From Chaunax sp. Z400 (lineage: Eukaryota > Chordata > Actinopteri > Lophiiformes > Chaunacidae), in assembly GCA_037577475.1 (NCBI GenBank), contig CM075190.1:1002001-1066000 (forward strand): 64,000 bases of DNA, written 5' to 3'. Under the pieces are notes generated by a model. That model was given only the letters and a program-made list of their open reading frames with translations. It made no database searches and had not been told where the DNA came from. Made by a program: the position numbers and the translations under genes. Position 1 is the first letter of the stretch; each line of letters begins with the position of its first letter. This document shows positions 1-10,429 of the stretch, piece by piece.

Positions 1-291
1 TCACTATAGGCGAACCAAACCCCATTCACTTCAATGGGAAAATAAACTTGAGTATAACTCGGGAACGGAAGGTCGTAGAGACTCGGGACCATGATCCGTC
101 CGACATAATTCGTGGTCTCTGAACACGCCAGACTTCTCCACGAGTCTCTACGACCTTCTGTTCCCGAGATACAAAAATTCCAAAAATCACCAAAAATACA
201 TGTCATATCTCGGGAACCGTAAGTCGTAGAGACTCGGTTTACCTGCTGACGTTCTTGGAGACCCCATAAAACCGTTGAAAGAGCTTATCCC
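1..291 (+). repeat. Left edge: partial B then C
   Basis: Positions 1-140 are the last 140 bases of a B module cut by the window edge, and 141-291 is a C with the CCTTCTGTT core variant. The array therefore continues to the left, the side on which the telomere is predicted. Confidence 0.93.
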
Positions 292-408
292 CGAGTCTCT
301 ACGACCTTCCGTTCAAAAGTTACCAACCCGGGTAGGGCCCCGATTGAGTTTTTATCCCCTTAACCCTAACCCTAACCCTAACCCTAACCCCTAACCCACA
401 CTTGTCCG
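292..408 (+). repeat. Module T (reference copy, T1): truncated core plus telomere repeats
   Basis: The first 23 bases (292-314) match the forward core, which then breaks off and is replaced by a 41-base unique segment (315-355) containing AACCCGGGTAGGGCCC. A 42-base C-rich telomeric run follows (356-397), then a short tail ending in TTGTCCG. Unlike A, B and C it has no inverted core and no 55-bp spacer. T is preceded by C in all 60 cases. Two subtypes exist: g-type (GGCCCCGATTGAG) is normally followed by C, and c-type (GGCCCCCATTGAG) by A. T1 is g-type but followed by A, so it is probably a recombinant. Confidence 0.93.
356..397 (+). repeat. Interstitial telomeric repeat tract (reference; 60 copies)
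   Basis: A 42-base run: CCCC, TTAA, four CCCTAA units, then CCCCTAACCC. The complementary strand reads TTAGGG and has seven G-runs plus four overlapping matches to the TRF-type site YTAGGGTTR. All 60 tracts share this orientation. The T modules holding them start at 292, 1370, 2119, 2717, 3796, 4545, 5143, 5741, 6490, 7088, 8167, 9727, 10476, 12036, 13596, 15005, 16414, 17493, 19383, 20943, 22833, 23582, 24661, 27362, 28111, 29040, 30126, 30875, 31804, 32890, 33639, 34567, 35653, 36251, 37337, 38086, 39014, 40100, 40698, 41784, 42863, 43461, 44547, 45145, 46705, 47791, 48870, 49468, 50403, 51482, 53372, 54932, 55681, 56760, 58650, 59579, 60665, 61414, 62342 and 63428. The tract begins 64 bases into each T. 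Confidence 0.96.
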
Positions 409-505
409 CGAGTCTCTACGACCTTCCGTTCCCGAGATACAGACATTCAAAATACGCCCCTACTGGACATGTCATATCTCGGGAAAGGAAGGTCGCACAG
501 ACTCG
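409..505. repeat. Inverted core pair (representative, module A)
   Basis: Forward core 409-439 and its reverse complement 475-505 flank a 35-base loop. The same pair occurs in B (561-591 with 653-683) and C (739-769 with 804-834). Arms are 31 bases with 2 to 3 mismatches. The array is therefore an alternating forward/inverted series of one core, broken only at T, which has the forward arm alone. The arms could form hairpins or cruciforms, or a folded transcript; that is inference from complementarity. Confidence 0.9.
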
Positions 506-560
506 GGACAAAGACTGGTGTTCTCAGAGACCACATAAACCCCTAGACGGACGTTGGTCC
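409..560 (+). repeat. Module A (reference copy)
   Basis: The order is forward core 409-439, 35-base loop 440-474, inverted core 475-505 (28 of 31 bases complementary to the forward core), and 55-base spacer 506-560. A is followed by B in every one of 119 cases. Recurring subtypes are: ACCTCTAGAC in the spacer (for example at 18.22, 23.23, 27.76 and 61.06 kb); AGACAGACGTTGGGCC (for example at 13.25, 28.70, 35.91 and 63.68 kb); and TTCTAAGAGACC (for example at 10.11, 12.42, 35.29, 45.53 and 63.06 kb). One copy, 890-1040, lacks a single C and is 151 bp. Confidence 0.95.
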
Positions 561-738
561 CGAGTCTCTACGACCTTCCGTTTCCGAGATACACACATTC
601 ACTATAGGCGAACCAAACCCCATTCACTTCAATGGGAAAATAAACTTGAGTATAACTCGGGAACGGAAGGTCGTAGAGACTCGGGACCATGATCCGTCGG
701 ACATAATTCGTGGTCTCTGAACACGCCAGACTTCTCCC
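561..738 (+). repeat. Module B (reference copy), inverted-spacer module
   Basis: The order is forward core 561-591, 61-base loop 592-652, inverted core 653-683 (29 of 31 complementary) and 55-base spacer 684-738. The reverse complement of this spacer aligns without gaps to the spacer of A (35 of 55 identical by hand), so B carries the A-type spacer backwards. The extra loop length holds the small palindrome CCCATTCACTTCAATGGG. Recurrent variants are GATTCACAC against GATACACAC, GGCGGACC against GGCGAACC, and CCGTCCG, CCGTCGG or CCGTTGG in the spacer. B is followed by C (98) or A (22). Confidence 0.95.
619..636. repeat. Short hairpin in the B loop
   Basis: CCCATT at 619-624 and AATGGG at 631-636 pair around the six-base loop CACTTC. 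It is present in nearly every B. A frequent change (CATTTC, for example near 35.99, 40.43 and 63.76 kb) falls in the loop and keeps the stem, while one copy near 3.06 kb (AATGGT) loses the outer pair. No function is assigned; it may just be ancestral sequence. Confidence 0.75.
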
Positions 739-889
739 CGAGTCTCTACGACCTTCCGTTCCCGAGATACAAAAATTCCAAAAATCACCAAAAATACATG
801 TCATATCTCGGGAACCGTAAGTCGTAGAGACTCGGTTTACCCGCTGGCATTCTTGGAGACCCCATAAAACCATTGAAAGAGCTTATCCC
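739..889 (+). repeat. Module C (reference copy)
   Basis: The order is forward core 739-769, 34-base A-rich loop 770-803, inverted core 804-834 (28 of 31 complementary) and 55-base spacer 835-889. The spacer is a direct relative of the A spacer (about 32 of 55 identical, including GGAGACCCCATAAAA against AGAGACCACATAAAC). Main variants are CCTTCTGTT in the forward core, TACAACC (from about 35.0 kb on), GTAAATCG against GTAAGTCG, and CTGACGTTC against CTGGCATTC in the spacer. C is the only module that precedes T. Confidence 0.95.
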
Positions 890-2716
890 CGAGTCTCTAC
901 GACCTTCCGTTCCCGAGATACAGACATTCAAAATACGCCCCTACTGGAATGTCATATCTCGGGAAAGGAAGGTCGCACAGACTCGGGACAAAGACTGGTG
1001 TTCTCAGAGACCACATAAACCCCTAGACGGACGTTGGTCCCGAGTCTCTACGACCTTCCGTTTCCGAGATTCACACATTCACTATAGGCGAACCAAACCC
1101 CATTCACTTCAATGGGAAAATAAACTTGAGTATAACTCGGGAACGGAAGGTCGTAGAGACTCGGGACCATGATCCGTCCGACATAATTCGTGGTCTCTGA
1201 ACACGCCAGACTTCTCCACGAGTCTCTACGACCTTCTGTTCCCGAGATACAAAAATTCCAAAAATCACCAAAAATACATGTCATATCTCGGGAACCGTAA
1301 GTCGTAGAGACTCGGTTTACCTGCTGACGTTCTTGGAGACCCCATAAAACCGTTGAAAGAGCTTATCCCCGAGTCTCTACGACCTTCCGTTCAAAAGTTA
1401 CCAACCCGGGTAGGGCCCCGATTGAGTTTTTATCCCCTTAACCCTAACCCTAACCCTAACCCTAACCCCTAACCCACACTTGTCCGCGAGTCTCTACGAC
1501 CTTCCGTTCCCGAGATACAAAAATTCCAAAAATCACCAAAAATACATGTCATATCTCGGGAACCGTAAGTCGTAGAGACTCGGTTTACCCGCTGGCATTC
1601 TTGGAGACCCCATAAAACCATTGAAAGAGCTTATCCCCGAGTCTCTACGACCTTCCGTTCCCGAGATACAGACATTCAAAATACGCCCCTACTGGACATG
1701 TCATATCTCGGGAAAGGAAGGTAGCACAGACTCGGGACAAAGACTGGTGTTCTCAGAGACCACATAAACCCCTAGACGGACGTTGGTCCCGAGTCTCTAC
1801 GACCTTCCGTTTCCGAGATACACACATTCACTATAGGCGAACCAAACCCCATTCACTTCAATGGGAAAATAAACTTGAGTATAACTCGGGAACGGAAGGT
1901 CGTAGAGACTCGGGACCATGATCCGTCCGACATAATTCGTGGTCTCTGAACACGCCAGACTTCTCCACGAGTCTCTACGACCTTCCGTTCCCGAGATACA
2001 AAAATTCCAAAAATCACCAAAAATACATGTCATATCTCGGGAACCGTAAATCGTAGAGACTCGGTTTACCTGCTGACGTTCTTGGAGACCCCATAAAACC
2101 ATTGAAAGAGCTTATCCCCGAGTCTCTACGACCTTCCGTTCAAAAGTTACCAACCCGGGTAGGGCCCCCATTGAGTTTTTATCCCCTTAACCCTAACCCT
2201 AACCCTAACCCTAACCCCTAACCCACAGTTGTCCGCGAGTCTCTACGACCTTCCGTTCCCGAGATACAGACATTCAAAATACGCCCCTACTGGACATGTC
2301 ATATCTCGGGAAAGGAAGGTCGCACAGACTCGGGACAAAGACTGGTGTTCTCAGAGACCACATAAACCCCTAGACGGACGTTGGTCCCGAGTCTCTACGA
2401 CCTTCCGTTTCCGAGATACACACATTCACTATAGGCGAACCAAACCCCATTCACTTCAATGGGAAAATAAACTTGAGTATAACTCGGGAACGGAAGGTCG
2501 TAGAGACTCGGGACCATGATCCGTCCGACATAATTCGTGGTCTCTGAACACGCCAGACTTCTCCACGAGTCTCTACGACCTTCTGTTCCCGAGATACAAA
2601 AATTCCAAAAATCACCAAAAATACATGTCATATCTCGGGAACCGTAAGTCGTAGAGACTCGGTTTACCTGCTGACGTTCTTGGAGACCCCATAAAACCGT
2701 TGAAAGAGCTTATCCC

Positions 2717-5142
2717 CGAGTCTCTACGACCTTCCGTTCAAACGTTACCAACCCGGGTAGGGCCCCGATTGAGTTTTTATCCCCTTAACCCTAACCCTAA
2801 CCCTAACCCTAACCCCTAACCCACACTTGTCCGCGAGTCTCTACGACCTTCCGTTCCCGAGATACAGACATTCAAAATACGCCCCTACTGGACATGTCAT
2901 ATCTCGGGAAAGGAAGGTCGCACAGACTCGGGACAAAGACTGGTGTTCTCAGAGACCACATAAACCCCTAGACGGACGTTGGTCCCGAGTCTCTACGACC
3001 TTCCGTTTCCGAGATACACACATTCACTATAGGCGAACCAAACCCCATTCACTTCAATGGTAAAATAAACTTGAGTATAACTCGGGAACGGAAGGTCGTA
3101 GAGACTCGGGACCATGATCCGTCGGACATAATTCGTGGTCTCTGAACACGCCAGACTTCTCCCCGAGTCTCTACGACCTTCCGTTCCCGAGATACAAAAA
3201 TTCCAAAAATCACCAAAAATACATGTCATATCTCGGGAACCGTAAGTCGTAGAGACTCGGTTTACCCGCTGGCATTCTTGGAGACCCCATAAAACCATTG
3301 AAAGAGCTTATCCCCGAGTCTCTACGACCTTCCGTTCCCGAGATACAGACATTCAAAATACGCCCCTACTGGACATGTCATATCTCGGGAAAGGAAGGTC
3401 GCACAGACTCGGGACAAAGACTGGTGTTCTCAGAGACCACATAAACCCCTAGACGGACGTTGGTCCCGAGTCTCTACGACCTTCCGTTTCCGAGATTCAC
3501 ACATTCACTATAGGCGAACCAAACCCCATTCACTTCAATGGGAAAATAAACTTGAGTATAACTCGGGAACGGAAGGTCGTAGAGACTCGGGACCATGATC
3601 CGTCCGACATAATTCGTGGTCTCTGAACACGCCAGACTTCTCCACGAGTCTCTACGACCTTCTGTTCCCGAGATACAAAAATTCCAAAAATCACCAAAAA
3701 TACATGTCATATCTCGGGAACCGTAAGTCGTAGAGACTCGGTTTACCTGCTGACGTTCTTGGAGACCCCATAAAACCGTTGAAAGAGCTTATCCCCGAGT
3801 CTCTACGACCTTCCGTTCAAAAGTTACCAACCCGGGTAGGGCCCCGATTGAGTTTTTATCCCCTTAACCCTAACCCTAACCCTAACCCTAACCCCTAACC
3901 CACACTTGTCCGCGAGTCTCTACGACCTTCCGTTCCCGAGATACAAAAATTCCAAAAATCACCAAAAATACATGTCATATCTCGGGAACCGTAAGTCGTA
4001 GAGACTCGGTTTACCCGCTGGCATTCTTGGAGACCCCATAAAACCATTGAAAGAGCTTATCCCCGAGTCTCTACGACCTTCCGTTCCCGAGATACAGACA
4101 TTCAAAATACGCCCCTACTGGACATGTCATATCTCGGGAAAGGAAGGTCGCACAGACTCGGGACAAAGACTGGTGTTCTCAGAGACCACATAAACCCCTA
4201 GACGGACGTTGGTCCCGAGTCTCTACGACCTTCCGTTTCCGAGATACACACATTCACTATAGGCGAACCAAACCCCATTCACTTCAATGGGAAAATAAAC
4301 TTGAGTATAACTCGGGAACGGAAGGTCGTAGAGACTCGGGACCATGATCCGTCCGACATAATTCGTGGTCTCTGAACACGCCAGACTTCTCCACGAGTCT
4401 CTACGACCTTCCGTTCCCGAGATACAAAAATTCCAAAAATCACCAAAAATACATGTCATATCTCGGGAACCGTAAATCGTAGAGACTCGGTTTACCTGCT
4501 GACGTTCTTGGAGACCCCATAAAACCATTGAAAGAGCTTATCCCCGAGTCTCTACGACCTTCCGTTCAAAAGTTACCAACCCGGGTAGGGCCCCCATTGA
4601 GTTTTTATCCCCTTAACCCTAACCCTAACCCTAACCCTAACCCCTAACCCACACTTGTCCGCGAGTCTCTACGACCTTCCGTTCCCGAGATACAGACATT
4701 CAAAATACGCCCCTACTGGACATGTCATATCTCGGGAAAGGAAGGTCGCACAGACTCGGGACAAAGACTGGTGTTCTCAGAGACCACATAAACCCCTAGA
4801 CGGACGTTGGTCCCGAGTCTCTACGACCTTCCGTTTCCGAGATACACACATTCACTATAGGCGAACCAAACCCCATTCACTTCAATGGGAAAATAAACTT
4901 GAGTATAACTCGGGAACGGAAGGTCGTAGAGACTCGGGACCATGATCCGTCCGACATAATTCGTGGTCTCTGAACACGCCAGACTTCTCCACGAGTCTCT
5001 ACGACCTTCCGTTCCCGAGATACAAAAATTCCAAAAATCACCAAAAATACATGTCATATCTCGGGAACCGTAAATCGTAGAGACTCGGTTTACCTGCTGA
5101 CGTTCTTGGAGACCCCATAAAACCATTGAAAGAGCTTATCCC
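2717..5142 (+). repeat. HOR about 2426 bp, copy 2
   Basis: The module string matches the previous copy (T starts 2717, 3796, 4545) and the length is 2426 bp. Private changes are CAAACGTTACC near 2740 and AATGGTAAAA near 3060. The opening T is g-type but followed by A, like the T at 292, so that recombinant junction predates this duplication. Confidence 0.88.
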
Positions 5143-7087
5143 CGAGTCTCTACGACCTTCCGTTCAAAAGTTACCAACCCGGGTAGGGCCCCCATTGAGT
5201 TTTTATCCCCTTAACCCTAACCCTAACCCTAACCCTAACCCCTAACCCACACTTGTCCGCGAGTCTCTACGACCTTCCGTTCCCGAGATACAGACATTCA
5301 AAATACGCCCCTACTGGACATGTCATATCTCGGGAAAGGAAGGTCGCACAGACTCGGGACAAAGACTGGTGTTCTCAGAGACCACATAAACCCCTAGACG
5401 GACGTTGGTCCCGAGTCTCTACGACCTTCCGTTTCCGAGATTCACACATTCACTATAGGCGAACCAAACCCCATTCACTTCAATGGGAAAATAAACTTGA
5501 GTATAACTCGGGAACGGAAGGTCGTAGAGACTCGGGACCATGATCCGTCCGACATAATTCGTGGTCTCTGAACACGCCAGACTTCTCCACGAGTCTCTAC
5601 GACCTTCTGTTCCCGAGATACAAAAATTCCAAAAATCACCAAAAATACATGTCATATCTCGGGAACCGTAAGTCGTAGAGACTCGGTTTACCTGCTGACG
5701 TTCTTGGAGACCCCATAAAACCGTTGAAAGAGCTTATCCCCGAGTCTCTACGACCTTCCGTTCAAAAGTTACCAACCCGGGTAGGGCCCCGATTGAGTTT
5801 TTATCCCCTTAACCCTAACCCTAACCCTAACCCTAACCCCTAACCCACACTTGTCCGCGAGTCTCTACGACCTTCCGTTCCCGAGATACAAAAATTCCAA
5901 AAATCACCAAAAATACATGTCATATCTCGGGAACCGTAAGTCGTAGAGACTCGGTTTACCCGCTGGCATTCTTGGAGACCCCATAAAACCATTGAAAGAG
6001 CTTATCCCCGAGTCTCTACGACCTTCCGTTCCCGAGATACAGACATTCAAAATACGCCCCTACTGGACATGTCATATCTCGGGAAAGGAAGGTCGCACAG
6101 ACTCGGGACAAAGACTGGTGTTCTCAGAGACCACATAAACCCCTAGACGGACGTTGGTCCCGAGTCTCTACGACCTTCCGTTTCCGAGATACACACATTC
6201 ACTATAGGCGAACCAAACCCCATTCACTTCAATGGGAAAATAAACTTGAGTATAACTCGGGAACGGAAGGTCGTAGAGACTCGGGACCATGATCCTTCCG
6301 ACATAATTCGTGGTCTCTGAACACGCCAGACTTCTCCACGAGTCTCTACGACCTTCCGTTCCCGAGATACAAAAATTCCAAAAATCACCAAAAATACATG
6401 TCATATCTCGGGAACCGTAAATCGTAGAGACTCGGTTTACCTGCTGACGTTCTTGGAGACCCCATAAAACCATTGAAAGAGCTTATCCCCGAGTCTCTAC
6501 GACCTTCCGTTCAAAAGTTACCAACCCGGGTAGGGCCCCCATTGAGTTTTTATCCCCTTAACCCTAACCCTAACCCTAACCCTAACCCCTAACCCACACT
6601 TGTCCGCGAGTCTCTACGACCTTCCGTTCCCGAGATACAGACATTCAAAATACGCCCCTACTGGACATGTCATATCTCGGGAAAGGAAGGTCGCACAGAC
6701 TCGGGACAAAGACTGGTGTTCTCAGAGACCACATAAACCCCTAGACGGACGTTGGTCCCGAGTCTCTACGACCTTCCGTTTCCGAGATACACACATTCAC
6801 TATAGGCGGACCAAACCCCATTCACTTCAATGGGAAAATAAAGTTGAGTATAACTCGGGAACGGAAGGTCGTAGAGACTCGGGACCATGATCCGTCCGAC
6901 ATAATTCGTGGTCTCTGAACACGCCAGACTTCTCCCCGAGTCTCTACGACCTTCCGTTCCCGAGATACAAAAATTCCAAAAATCACCAAAAATACATGTC
7001 ATATCTCGGGAACCGTAAATCGTAGAGACTCGGTTTACCTGCTGACGTTCTTGGAGACCCCATAAAACCGTTGAAAGAGCTTATCCC
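5143..7087 (+). repeat. Shortened HOR copy (1945 bp)
   Basis: The string is T-A-B-C, T-C-A-B-C, T-A-B-C (T starts 5143, 5741, 6490). Compared with the two preceding copies it lacks one C-A-B set of 481 bp, which fits loss or gain by unequal exchange at a core. Private variants include GATCCTTCCG near 6294 and AAAGTTGAG near 6841. Confidence 0.85.
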
Positions 7088-8166
7088 CGAGTCTCTACGA
7101 CCTTCCGTTCAAAAGTTACCAACCCGGGTAGGGCCCCCATTGAGTTTTTATCCCCTTAACCCTAACCCTAACCCTAACCCTAACCCCTAACCCACACTTG
7201 TCCGCGAGTCTCTACGACCTTCCGTTCCCGAGATACAGACATTCAAAATACGCCCCTACTGGACATGTCATATCTCGGGAAAGGAAGGTCGCACAGACTC
7301 GGGACAAAGACTGGTGTTCTCAGAGACCACATAAACCCCTAGACGGACGTTGGTCCCGAGTCTCTACGACCTTCCGTTTCCGAGATACACACATTCACTA
7401 TAGGCGAACCAAACCCCATTCACTTCAATGGGAAAATAAACTTGAGTATAACTCGGGAACGGAAGGTCGTAGAGACTCGGGACCATGATCCGTCGGACAT
7501 AATTTGTGGTCTCTGAACACGCCAGACTTCTCCCCGAGTCTCTACGACCTTCCGTTCCCGAGATACAAAAATTCCAAAAATCACCAAAAATACATGTCAT
7601 ATCTCGGGAACCGTAAGTCGTAGAGACTCGGTTTACCCGCTGGCATTCTTGGAGACCCCATAAAACCATTGAAAGAGCTTATCCCCGAGTCTCTACGACC
7701 TTCCGTTCCCGAGATACAGACATTCAAAATACGCCCCTACTGGACATGTCATATCTCGGGAAAGGAAGGTCGCACAGACTCGGGACAAAGACTGGTGTTC
7801 TCAGAGACCACATAAACCCCTAGACGGACGTTGGTCCCGAGTCTCTACGACCTTCCGTTTCCGAGATTCACACATTCACTATAGGCAAACCAAACCCCAT
7901 TCACTTCAATGGGAAAATAAACTTGAGTATAACTCGGGAACGGAAGGTCGTAGAGACTCGGGACCATGATCCGTCCGACATAATTCGTGGTCTCTGAACA
8001 CGCCAGACTTCTCCACGAGTCTCTACGACCTTCTGTTCCCGAGATACAAAAATTCCAAAAATCACCAAAAATACATGTCATATCTCGGGAACCGTAAGTC
8101 GTAGAGACTCGGTTTACCTGCTGATGTTCTTGGAGACCCCATAAAACCGTTGAAAGACCTTATCCC
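7088..8166 (+). repeat. T-A-B-C-A-B-C block
   Basis: A 1079-bp block with the same string as those opening at 292 and 2717, and the natural start of a fourth HOR copy that is then interrupted by the 2309-bp duplication. Private CpG transitions occur near 7503 (AATTTGTGG) and 7886 (GGCAAACC). Confidence 0.87.
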
Positions 8167-10429
8167 CGAGTCTCTACGACCTTCCGTTCAAAAGTTACCA
8201 ACCCGGGTAGGGCCCCGATTGAGTTTTTATCCCCTTAACCCTAACCCTATCCCTAACCCTAACCCCTAACCCACACTTGTCCGCGAGTCTCTACGACCTT
8301 CCGTTCCCGAGATACAAAAATTCCAAAAATCACCAAAAATACATGTCATATCTCGGGAACCGTAAGTCGTAGAGACTCGGTTTACCCGCTGGCATTCTTG
8401 GAGACCCCATAAAACCGTTGAAAGAGCTTATCCCCGAGTCTCTACGACCTTCCGTTCCCGAGATACAGACATTCAAAATACGCCCCTACTGGACATGTCA
8501 TATCTCGGGAAAGGAAGGTCGCACAGACTCGGGACAAAGACTGGTGTTCTCAGAGACCACATAAACCCCTAGACGGACGTTGGTCCCGAGTCTCTACGAC
8601 CTTCCGTTTCCGAGATACACACATTCACTATAGGCGAACCAAACCCCATTCACTTCAATGGGAAAATAAACTTGAGTATAACTCGGGAACGGAAGGTCGT
8701 AGAGACTCGGGACCATGATCCGTCGGACATAATTCGTGGTCTCTGAACACGCCAGACTTCTCCCCGAGTCTCTACGACCTTCCGTTCCCGAGATACAAAA
8801 ATTCCAAAAATCACCAAAAATACATGTCATATCTCGGGAACCGTAAGTCGTAGAGACTCGTTGTACCCGCTGGCATTCTTGGAGACCCCATAAAACCATT
8901 GAAAGAGCTTATCCCCGAGTCTCTACGACCTTCCGTTCCCGAGATACAGACATTCAAAATACGCCCCTACTGGACATGTCATATCTCGGGAAAGGAAGGT
9001 CGCACAGACTCGGGACAAAGACTGGTGTTCTCAGAGACCACATAAACCCCTAGACGGACGTTGGTCCCGAGTCTCTACGACCTTCCGTTTCCGAGATTCA
9101 CACATTCACTATAGGCGAACCAAACCCCATTCACTTCAATGGGAAAATAAACTTGAGTATAACTCGGGAACGGAAGGTCGTAGAGACTCGGGACCATGAT
9201 CCGTCCGACATAATTCGTGGTCTCTGAACACGCCAGACTTCTCCACGAGTCTCTACGACCTTCCGTTCCCGAGATACAGACATTCAAAATACGCCCCTAC
9301 TGGACATGTCATATCTCGGGAAAGGAAGGTCGCACAGACTCGGGACAAAGACTGGTGTTCTCAGAGACCACATAAACCCCTAGACGGACGTTGGTCCCGA
9401 GTCTCTACGACCTTCCGTTTCCGAGATTCACACATTCACTATAGGCGAACCAAACCCCATTCACTTCAATGGGAAAATAAACTTGAGTATAACTCGGGAA
9501 CGGAAGGTCGTAGAGACTCGGGACCATGATCCGTCCGACATAATTCGTGGTCTCTGAACACGCCAGACTTCTCCACGAGTCTCTACGACCTTCTGTTCCC
9601 GAGATACAAAAATTCCAAAAATCACCAAAAATACATGTCATATCTCGGGAACCGTAAGTCGTAGAGACTCGGTTTACCTGCTGACGTTCTTGGAGACCCC
9701 ATAAAACCGTTGAAAGAGCTTATCCCCGAGTCTCTACGACCTTCCGTTCAAAAGTTACCAACCCGGGTAGGGCCCCGATTGAGTTTTTATCCCCTTCACC
9801 CTAACCCTAACCCTAACCCTAACCCCTAACCCACACTTGTCCGCGAGTCTCTACGACCTTCCGTTCCCGAGATACAAAAATTCCAAAAATCACCAAAAAT
9901 ACATGTCATATCTCGGGAACCGTAAGTCGTAGAGACTCGGTTTACCCGCTGGCATTCTTGGAGACCCCATAAAACCATTGAAAGAGCTTATCCCCGAGTC
10001 TCTACGACCTTCCGTTCCCGAGATACAGACATTCAAAATACGCCCCTACTGGACATGTCATATCTCGGGAAAGGAAGGTCGCACAGACTCGGGACAAAGA
10101 CTGGTGTTCTAAGAGACCACATAAACCCCTAGACGGACGTTGGTCCCGAGTCTCTACGACCTTCCGTTTCCGAGATACACACATTCACTATAGGCGAACC
10201 AAACCCCATTCACTTCAATGGGAAAATAAACTTGAGTATAACTCGGGAACGGAAGGTCGTAGAGACTCGGGACCCTGATCCGTCGGACATAATTCGTGGT
10301 CTCTGAACACGCCAGACTTCTCCCCGAGTCTCTACGACCTTCCGTTCCCGAGATACAAACATTCCAAAAATCACGAAAAATACATGTCATATCTCGGGAA
10401 CCGTAAGTCGTAGAGACTCGGTTTACCTG
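8121..10429 (+). repeat. 2309-bp tandem duplication, copy 1
   Basis: It runs from the C-module variant CTGATGTTCTTGG to the same variant 2309 bp later. It holds T11 (8167), with CCCTATCCCTAA in the telomeric run, and T12 (9727), with CCTTCACCCTAA. Other markers are GTTGTACCC near 8860, TTCTAAGAGACC near 10110, and ATCACGAAAAA near 10371. All recur at +2309. Confidence 0.9.

Larger units (their letters stand above)
506..738. repeat. Long imperfect palindrome: spacer A, B core pair, spacer B
   Basis: Spacer A (506-560) and spacer B (684-738) are each 55 bases and are inverted copies in exact register. Blocks that pair include CAGAGACCAC in A with GTGGTCTCTG in B, and the outer GGTCC with GGACC. 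Together with the flanking 31-base cores this gives two arms of about 86 bases around the 61-base B loop. Because A is always followed by B, it recurs about 119 times. The spacers are much less similar than the cores, so the inversion looks old. Confidence 0.85.
292..2716 (+). repeat. HOR about 2426 bp, copy 1
   Basis: The module string is T-A-B-C-A-B-C, T-C-A-B-C, T-A-B-C (T starts 292, 1370, 2119). It is 2425 bp because the A at 890-1040 has lost one base. Private variants include AGGTAGCAC near 1720 and CACAGTTGTCC near 2225. Confidence 0.88.

Noticed and set aside
356..397. Telomere repeats of an integrated herpesvirus or a telomere-targeting retrotransposon
   Set aside because: No viral or reverse-transcriptase coding sequence, no poly-A tail and no target-site duplications. 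Tracts are short, uniform and part of the satellite module.
409..435. CENP-B-box-like pattern at the core (TCCCG, seven bases, ACGA)
   Set aside because: The reverse-complement CENP-B box needs CCCG, two bases, T, four bases, CGAA. Here the second gap is five bases and the end is CGAC, so the essential bases do not line up.
402..873. Recurrent open frames of 60-105 codons on both strands, repeated dozens of times across the window
   Set aside because: They lie in the repeat in overlapping antisense pairs, cross module boundaries, often need TTG starts, and change length whenever modules are rearranged. They show no recognisable domain, signal peptide or conserved motif. Conservation is explained by DNA homogeneity.
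890..1040. A one-base deletion in an A module as a functional change
   Set aside because: It is a single private indel in a noncoding repeat and does not alter the core or the module order.
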